Shown in pieces: positions 55,546 to 64,000 of a stretch of DNA of 64,000 nt. The notes beneath the pieces are model-generated. The model did no database searches and was not told where the DNA came from. It saw only the letters and a list, made by a program, of their open reading frames with translations. A program made the translations under genes and the position numbers. The DNA lies in NCBI GenBank assembly GCA_945910005.1, contig OX246740.1, forward strand, positions 5,622,704 through 5,686,703, in the 5' to 3' direction. Each line of letters begins with the position of its first letter. Position 1 is the stretch's first letter. Origin of the DNA: Isoperla grammatica (Eukaryota; Arthropoda; Insecta; Plecoptera; Perlodidae).

Positions 55546-57327
55546 AGTACGGCTCATTCATTAGAGGGGTTTGTCTTGAGAGTTCGATATCAATCAGATT
55601 CTAAGAAGCCACTGGAGGTGCGTCTATGCTCTTCGCTTCGCCTCTAGGGTGAGCGCACGCAACCCACTACCCATCCCCTTAGCGGCTTAGCCACAAGGAA
55701 GAAAGCAGTTGATTGTTTTAGATCTTAATTCACTTGGATATTACTGTGTGTATCCTACCTTATTACAGCGTAATATGATAATAATAAAATCATTTTTTTT
55801 ATAAAATCGTCTTCATTTTAGGCGGGATTAGAGCCAGTTAGTCCTCATTTTCCACATTATTAAATAGGTAATATTAAATGGACTCTGCAAATATGTAGAG
55901 GGGTGAAGGAGGTAGAAGAGGGAGGGAGAGTGAGAGAGGCAGAGAGAGAGATAGAGAGATTCTACCTGTGGTAGTTTACAAAATCATTGAGGCACCTCCC
56001 GCTGAATGTCAAAGATCTTACAATTAAGTGGCTATTCGCGTGGTGAGCCGCTCAATCATTGCCGACTTGTATATCAAACCAAAGATAACCGAGTACTGAC
56101 TCAAACCCATCTCGTTTTTCTCGTACCATAAATTCAGACGTAGGTATCATTTATAATGGTATGAATCTATATTTTTATAAATGATGTACGGAAAGTCGAA
56201 AAATAGTTAAATGATATTTTTGGTATATATTCTGTTTATTATGCACACTACAGAATTTATTGTGAATATATTCTGTAAATTTCATGGTATTTTCATCGCT
56301 TTTCCGGCTTTCCCTACATTCGCCAACTTTGTTTTTACAAGATTTTTTTTACAAGATGGTTTCCCTACATTCCGCCATCTCGTAAAAAAATTATATTTAT
56401 TGTAAATGTATCTTTTATTTTGTTAGGAGTAATATGATATCCGAATGATTTGTTTGATTTACTAAAAAAAAAAAAAATCGCTCATCTGGCAACGCGGAGC
56501 GTTTTCCTAGTTTATAATAATGTAGGATCATACCGTCCTAGATAATACCTACATTTTCACACTTTTCGAATTGAGATTATTTTTATTAATATACTAGCAA
56601 ATCGTTGTTTATGACTGAACGCGTAGGAAATTGAATATTCTGAAATCATGTAGAGAGCTTTAGAAACTATTGCAAATAAATTTCTATTGCGTTTAGACTC
56701 GCTAAAATCAACCATAAACTTTCAATGTTCCATCCTTATATTTAAATTTTCTCTTAACCTTACTAATATCTTGTCCACATGATTCCAAAATTTGATTTTA
56801 AATGACGATTTAAATTAAATACATAAAATAATTAATTAATTTAAAATAGAATAACATCTCTTGATAAATACTTCAACTTGTTTTTCGTTTAGATACAATA
56901 AAATAGAATCATCTGATAGTGTATATAATGATTTTGATCGTGGGGCGTATTTGCAGGCCTAGCCAGTATCATGTTATGTCGTGTTGTGTCATTATAACTC
57001 CGATCATACACTGATATGTAGGCTACACGCCACTATACCCTCCAATTAGTAATTCGTTCTAACTCGGTGTTGATACATTTGAAAGATATACTTTAAAACT
57101 GCAACAAAGAATCGATAGCATAAAACACGGCCATAATTAGCATGCTCATGCTTTGTGGGAAAAGAACATTTTTAGGTTCATGGAAATACAAATTTAGTCT
57201 AGCAAAGGTACCTTCACGAGTTACTGATGAGTGATGACCCTCATTACAAAATGAGGGCCATACACTAACAACTAATTAAAAATACTATAACTTTAGTAAT
57301 TTAATGTAAATGTATTTATTTATATAC

Positions 57328-57360
<33 letters not shown>

Positions 57361-58497
57361 CATATATATAAAAAGTATATATATATACAGAATTTAATAT
57401 AAATATCATTAATTATATATATATAAGAACGTAATATAATATAAATAATTATTTAAACATTCTTATTATTTTAATAATTATACATACATATAATTATATA
57501 AATATAATTGTTATTTATGTATTTATCTATAAGCAAAGTACAAAGAAACCCTCTTGTATCGGCCGCTCTTTTTGTGGCACTAAACTCTGGGTATCTAGTC
57601 TATCTGGGTCTGGGGTATCTTGTATACAAACTATCATGTTTCATGGTAAGCATGTTCGTCTGCTATTGGCACACATTTACCCACCATTATGACTGATGTG
57701 ACGTCACGTGAATACTCCCTAGCGTAGCGTACACACACGATAGAAAACCTCTTCTCAGATATTGTTCTGTTTTGTTTTCCCCTCGTTGTGTGTTCCGGTG
57801 AGCCCTCGACGCCGCTAATAAATGATTCTGTTAGCGCCGCGAAGAAGGATCCATCCATCTATCCTAGAGAGTTTAAGACGATTGATGAATTACTCGTAAC
57901 GCACACATCAATTACGTTGTACCGTGCATGGGCGACAGACCAATATTTGTGTTGTGTTGATATGGTTCCGTGAGGGGTGGTGGCGCGTCTATTAGTTCAT
58001 TGCACAGGTCCAGGGTGTATAAGAATTAAAGTCGTTCCATTGATCAAACTACCAGTTCCAAGCAATGATTTTAATATTTGTTTAAAATCACAAATAATTA
58101 TTTCTTTGACAATTATTATGTTAAATTACTATAAAATGTAAAATATATTCAGTAATCAAGTAAGAATACTATTTTAAAATCCAGTATTTACACGAAAATG
58201 CAGTTATTTATAATGGCATGATTCTAGACACTAGTTTGACTGCAGAATAGCCAATCCCTTAAAACGAAATTAGTTCATCAAAACTCCAAATAGTAGTCAA
58301 CTTCTTATCTCGCTTTTGGCTTTAATTACACCACAACACATTCACAAATTATAGACTTTATAATGGATACAAATCTAGATTGATTTACAAAGCCAAGGAA
58401 ACAAAAAACTCGTTTTTAATATTCATCGACAAAGTATTGCCAACCTCCAATATACTTGGCAACGCTGCAAAAACATTGTTATTGTCAGATCGTGAAA
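55546..58497. other. No gene seen
   Basis: Contains a GAGA-rich purine tract (55898-55960), an end fragment of the Helitron-like family (~56485-56510) and AT microsatellites (57310-57480). A CRE overlapping an E box (TGACGTCACGTG) is at 57699-57710. Confidence 0.35.
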
Positions 58498-58620
58498 ATG
58501 GCGTCGAAAAAATACGGAATACGAAGCGGAGGACGTTTTATTACGATAAAAGAAAATGATAGGATTGTATATTTTGTATCGTATCATGTTGTTTGTGCAA
58601 TTGTTTATCTGACGAAGTGA
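58498..58620 (+). CDS. Short ORF in strong start context (hypothetical)
   Basis: AAAATGGCG start context (A at -3, G at +4; also a YY1-type AAAATGGCG word) opens a 40-codon ORF beginning MASKKYGIRSGGRFITIKEN and ending in TGA at 58618. Codon content of the first 20 residues looks protein-like. There is no family match, and no neighbouring exon was identified. It could be a first coding exon or chance. Confidence 0.2.
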   Translation: MASKKYGIRSGGRFITIKENDRIVYFVSYHVVCAIVYLTK

Positions 58621-59646
58621 TCTCAAGTAACTTAAGTCCATCTAGGACATGTGAAGGCATGCAATGGATGTAAATTATTTCAAATGCGTGTAGGGGGGCT
58701 ACATAAATGGTGGGCCTAGGCCTTGCACATGTCAAATGATCACAAAACGTCCTTGAGTGGCCTTAGGGCTTGGCACATTTTCTTTCATATTATACAGATG
58801 CCTCCTGGCGTACTATACTTAGCATATCTACATTGGGGAAAATGTTTGCGTTTACGGACGTACAATACATGAATTTCATTTCGGATCAGGCAATATAGGC
58901 CTAGGCCTAAGTCTAAATAAAGGTGGCCTAGGCTAGGCCTCACGTACCGTATTCAGATATATTCCCGTTTCTAACTGTGCCTTCAATTTGAATTGAGCGC
59001 ATTATTTGTATGACGCAAAATGTTAATTGGAAATAAGCGACGATAAATGTAAATAAGCAAAAGTCCAGTCACGTCGCATCGTGGAAATGTGACAGCCAGC
59101 TCATGTTTTGACGTGAGGCGGACGCGGGCTCAAAGAGAAATGACGTCATCGCACGCAGTGTTGCCATAGTTTCACGGCTCACCCGATTTCCCATCAAATG
59201 TTCTTATAGTGAAGCCAATATTGACCGAAAACGAGTCGAGGGATTGTATTCATACATACATATTTAGAATTGTCGTTCAATTATCTTAAAATTGAGTATA
59301 AAATAAAGAAAATGACAAATGTTTAGTATCTACTTAGTCGATGCTTTATATTCGAAAGTGTATGATTTTTGACAGTTTCAATGGTAGGGGATAGGGAAGT
59401 CGACGGATTTCAAATATTTATATTAAAAAAAGTAGTCGATGAAACTACTTTATTTTTCACTAATATTTAACATGATATTTAAGTGTATATTCAACATGAT
59501 TTGTAGCACAATGACAAATAGTTGGGTATACAGTGGATCGACTTTAATCAAAATAGATAGGCCTACAAAAAGAATGTCAATAATTTAAGAATTTGGGAAT
59601 CTAAAAATATGCGCTTGTTATGTTGTATAATGTAGGACAGTAGGGT
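58621..59646. other. No gene seen
   Basis: AT-rich with repeated TAGGCCTA-type words (58905-58945) and a CRE palindrome TGACGTCA at 59141-59148. Confidence 0.35.
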
Positions 59647-60199
59647 CAGTGGCGTATCCAGGAATTGGGAAAGGGGGGGGGGTTTCAACCCATATCATAG
59701 AGAGTGAAACCGAAACATAATTGGGGCGTCCGGGGTGCTTGCCCCTCGAAAAAATTCTCGTGAGGTCATTTTAGTGCAAAGCTGCGTTTTAACGTTTTTT
59801 TTTTTACCGTTTTTACTGGACCGATGTAGAGGGGGTGTGGGGTGCGGGGTCAGCTACATGCGTCAACTTGAATGAAGGGCGGCATTGTTTCTGAAAGTGT
59901 ACATGGTACACCACTAAACCGCCTCGCTTTCTGTGGCTGCGTCTTCTGTGCGAGTCAGCACAGAAGAGTCAAGTGATATGGATTCCGTTCCTTGCATTGT
60001 TCGATAGGTGGTTTCACATTCAGGGCCCACCCCGCCACGAACAGCTGAGGTGTTGGTAGATAGAAATATAATTATAGATTGATGCGTGTCTAAAAATACT
60101 GTCTATTGAAAGCTAAACGGTAATTTTCCATGTTTCCTTTGCTAAAGGGATGGGGGGGGGGGTTGTCCCCCCCCCCTTCCCCCCGTGTATACGCCACTG
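59647..60199. mobile_element. 553-bp hAT-like MITE
   Basis: Ends CAGTGGCGTATCCAGG and (reverse) CAGTGGCGTATACACGG. AGTAGGGT flanks it exactly on both sides (59639-59646 and 60200-60207). The 8-bp duplication and CAGTGGCG ends fit hAT. Its subterminal regions are G-rich on one side and C-rich on the other. No transposase. Confidence 0.9.
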
Positions 60200-60207
60200 A
60201 GTAGGGT

Positions 60208-63200
60208 ATATCTTACGTTCTAGCTTGCCATAGTACAGACAGACACATTCTTTTTCAACACTTCTTCGGTTTAGGTCGTGCATGAGTTGCTCGTTGTGTA
60301 AACCCGACCAGATTCAATAGATGTTGTCTGGTTATCGTGTTTCGTATTGTAACTTTTAAATACTTGGTCCTATTTGGAGAGGATATTAAAATAAGCTTGG
60401 CTATTGGTTTCGCTAAACGCGCTCTAACTTTATAGCAGACTTATTTCAAGTCTAGAACTTACAAAGAGTGTGTTCTTTATACACAGCTATAACTAATAAT
60501 ATATTTGGGACTGAGCCCAAATTTGTTGAATGTTAAACCTCAGTAAATGGGCTGCTTGACTATACATTACACTGTATTTAGTACTTTGTAAAATGTAAAT
60601 GCTTACAACCAAAACCGGACGTTTTGCAGGCATGTACGCTGTGGCGCGTGTGCTTTCACTTACACTAAATTATATTTCAGGAGCGGGTTTACTTATTACA
60701 CGAATGACGTGACTGCCGAAAGATTAAGATCCTTTTTAATTCCTACTGAAGTATGATCTCCGGTCGGACACACCCAAAAACACGTCCTAAATGCAACACA
60801 TTAAATTACGACTTACTTTGTCTAAAAGTAAAGAAAAACTAAAACGGGCATTGTTTGGTCTGAGTTGCGTAAGTACCCCCCCCCCCCTCTTCCCCCCCCC
60901 CCCCTCCAATAAACTGTTGTTAAATTATTAGAACCAAGTATTCGCACTTAGTTTTGGACAGATATGTCCTTGAAACAGCCCCAATTTCCCGTGGGACAAA
61001 TTGTCTTTGTCCCCCTGACCTTATCGTGTCCATTGTTTAAACGTTTCATATATCCTCACCTCACTCCCCCCCCCCCCCCGCCATTTTGTCGGCGTGTTGA
61101 CGTCACATTGAAAACGTGTAGTGTAGTCATCGCGTGAACGGAGGTAGTTAAACCCTGCCGGGTCGCAATCCCCATTGCGCCATTTACTTCAAATGTACAC
61201 TTATTGACATTGTAACATTAGTACGGTACTTGTTGAGGCTCTGCAGTGCTTTGTTCGTCTGCGTTACACCGAGTTGCACTCAGCACGCTCGCTTTGCCTG
61301 TTGTTGCAGTGTGGTGCGTGACAGGTACAACAATACAGCAAGAAAGTGTATACAGCATCTTGAGTGTTTATTTTTGTTTTCTTATTTCATCCACTTTATT
61401 CGCGTAACACAGACGAGTGTTAAGAGTGTATAATATAGACTCATCTAATTGAGGGCAGAGCCCCAGCCCCAGGCGTTGATATCAACAGCTATTTTTCTTT
61501 CTTTCAAAAAAATTTTTTTTTTAAAGTAATTTTTGTTACTTAGGCCTACATACGAAAATATGTTACATTGACGGTGTTTCCACGTAACTTCCGATGAACT
61601 GTTTGCATCACATATACCCGTGCACCTTCCCGGAAGAAATATTTAATATAGCGATATTTTAGTGGCGTGTAGCGTTTGTGTGTCAATGACGAAAACAAAA
61701 ATGTTTTTTTAATGCTTTCACGAAAAGCAGTATAGTTGACTCCCTATATATATAGAGAGAGAGAGAGACATCAAATATTAGATAGAAAGATTTATAAACA
61801 TTATACAAAACTACGTAGTGTAAATGAATATAAAACTACCGGAGTTGCTAATCCTTTAAGGTTTTAACATACTTTAAATAAAAATCATAATAAATCAAGC
61901 TAAAATAACCTCTTTGGACAGTCGATAAAAGTTGAATGCATAGGCCTACTGTTCGAAGACCTTGAGCAATAAAACAAAACAGAAATACACAGTATACCAT
62001 CATTTACTGGCTAGTGGCTACACCACTTATTTGTTTCAAGCCTGATACAGACGAACGATTTTGTTTGACAAACGTTGCTATGATTATAAAATGTCTTATC
62101 CAAAACTGAATTTTCATCACGTCACAGGAATTGCAACAGATTACGTCACATATACCGTCAATGTGTACAGCTCAAGTCTTTAGAACGCTATTTTTAAACT
62201 ACGTTATGATCAGTTAATTATATTGTTCCTAAGAAACATTAAAAGTATTTTCGGTCGTCTTGCATTGGAAAATTAATGGTTTCCAAGAGTCTTGGAAACC
62301 ATTTTCAATGCGTAAATAAATCACTGGGCGGACGTAATGTCTTCACGCCTATATAAATACAATGCTCGTGCCTTCTTGGAATTGTTCAAATGTAGTTATA
62401 TCACTGGTGTTTGTATCGAGCCGATTACACCTGGTGGCGTTGTTCTAGCTAGAGCATAACAGACGAACAACGTACATCTGCTATAATTGCACTAACTGCG
62501 TACAGGGTGTAGCGCAAACAATCAACGTGTACACCTGCGTCATTGCACTGTAGAGAGCAAGACTGAAATACCGACAAACAAAAACAGTGTACACACACTA
62601 CATGATGATTGATGATTGATGATTATGATTGCGCACTAGAGCAGTGCTTCTTAATCTTTTGTACCCAAGCCTCACTTATGTAAAAATAGTCCTACAACTG
62701 CTGATCGCTTCACTAATATTTCACAATTATGCAATCAAATTGAAAAACGTGAATTTAAATAACATTTACCAAAGTAATTAGACTCCACCAACGACAATTG
62801 TGTGAATTGTAAGTCCGCTAGTGCATCGTATGGTGGTCTAGCGGACTGGGCTACTCATTGTGGAATGTAGTACCACAGAGTATGGAGGGATGTATGTATG
62901 ACGTTCTATAGTCTTTGGTAATACGGTAGACAAAAGTTATAAACTGCAAGTATAACCCTCTGAGATCAAACGAAATTAATAAAATCATTTGTATTTGCTT
63001 CGTGCCTCACTAGTGATGCCAGTGTAGCGTTATAGTTTGAGACACATTGCACTAGGGGTTACAAATCTAGCACAAAGGATACAAGTACAGGTATACCTGC
63101 AATGTCATTGCACCAGAGTGTAAAAGTGTAACGCAGACAAAGTGTAAGAGTGTATAAACGCCAATGACCCGGGCTGTCATGTTCAACAGTCGTTTTAGAT

Positions 63201-64000
63201 AGTGGTTTGCGATTAGCTCATATTTGAAATGAAATATCGTGCGACAAGACAAATCCAACCGATTCGTTATGAGTGCACAAATACCTGTCTCCCCCCCCCC
63301 CTCCCCCCGTCACTGGTGCGCGTGTAACTAGTCTGGTGAATAATGAGCTATGTTGCTGTTACTTGTGACAAATGACGGCACTGAATCTTAGACCGAGTTC
63401 AGCGTCCTATATACGGCCTTGCAAAGAAACATAATTGAGAATATGTGGCTTGATTTGGTTGTGTTGTGCAGTAGTTGGTACCGGTATCTCGGTAGCGCTT
63501 ACAGGTTGTTCGAAATTGCGTTGGTTCCCCCACTGCAGAGCGGAGATTTTTTAAATAGCTTCTGGCAAATGTATAATTTTTCAATTATTTTGGACTGCTA
63601 AAGTGTAAAATATAAAATTATTATTCTGTTTGATTTTGTTATTATTATTACTATATTGCAATGTTCTACATGTTGCTCACTCATTCACAGAAAATGATAT
63701 TGCATATACAGATACTATATGTTATCAAATAAAATGTAAAGAAAACGTAGCCTTTTTGTATTCGAAACGTTGTATCTTAGGGAATCCAGTAAATAAGAGG
63801 TTAAAACACGAATATCAACATCAATTATTCAGAGTTTGTCTGTTGTAGAGATTTGTAATTAATAATTATATTAAGTTTAATATTGTTAGAGAGCTGCTGC
63901 TGTTATACAGCGCACAATGTGTCCCTCTTTAGGGCACCGGTAAGTGGATAGTTGGGAAGGATTCAAGGACGTAATTTTGGCTTTGAGGAAAACCTAGAAA
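60208..64000. other. No gene seen
   Basis: C-rich homopolymers (60877-60904, 61065-61079, 63291-63308), GCCATTTTG next to a CRE (61080-61105), an odd-centred 29-bp palindrome (62275-62303) and short TGATGAT repeats (~62602-62626). Small ORFs have no recognisable homology. Confidence 0.35.

Noticed and set aside
57788..57973. 61-codon plus-strand ORF (…INDSVSAAKKDPSIYPREFK…)
   Set aside because: It looks mildly protein-like, but opens without an ATG and has no recognised family or supporting splice structure.

Overview
The window is animal (invertebrate) nuclear DNA. A single split gene has GT-AG introns, the rest is AT-rich, and it is dense in short transposons, tandem repeats, (TTTA)n arrays and long G or C homopolymers. 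The palindromic word TAGGCCTA recurs. No bacterial gene, operon or CRISPR array is present. The species cannot be named from the sequence.

Region 1 (1-7,702) is the window edge plus non-coding DNA. It holds a three-copy 150-bp repeat (371-820), a ~300-bp inverted-repeat element (1,017-1,312), a 193-bp TA-flanked MITE (2,490-2,682) and a tRNA-like SINE head (5,404-5,490).

Region 2 (7,703-~28,260) is the only gene I can support. It is a plus-strand ASPP-family gene (PPP1R13 / TP53BP2-like) covering the coiled-coil region through to the C-terminal ankyrin repeats and SH3 domain. Thirteen exons join in one frame to 1,099 codons plus a stop; the N-terminal ubiquitin/RA-like exons are not found and probably lie 5' of the window. 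One 45-codon exon (19,698-19,832) is frame-neutral and looks like an optional cassette. The introns are packed with hAT-like and Mutator-like MITEs, Penelope-like 3' fragments, a near-perfect 250-bp palindrome, a tRNA-like SINE and four long (TTTA)n arrays, two of which closely flank the SH3 exon.

Region 3 (~28,260-42,590) has no convincing gene. It holds MITEs (28,918-29,086; 29,429-29,872; 40,120-40,751), a 24-bp minisatellite (30,915-31,497), a weak promoter/first-exon candidate (34,480-34,691) and several poly-G/C tracts.

Region 4 (42,590-55,550) is the most remarkable. Two near-identical ~760-bp Helitron-like units are followed by a 9,223-bp foldback element (44,571-53,793) bounded by a perfect 9-bp target-site duplication. 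Its arms carry a 160-bp self-complementary end module and inverted arrays of a 135-bp satellite (11 copies left, about 8.5 right), then an inner inverted repeat. The ~3.6-kb core holds broken pieces of what I take to be a widespread uncharacterised invertebrate protein family, in opposite orientations and interrupted by another MITE. A 57-bp, ~20-copy minisatellite (54,375-55,545) follows.

Region 5 (55,550-64,000) has no supported gene. It contains a clean hAT-like MITE with an 8-bp target duplication (59,647-60,199), three perfect CRE palindromes, and one short ORF in a good start context (58,498).
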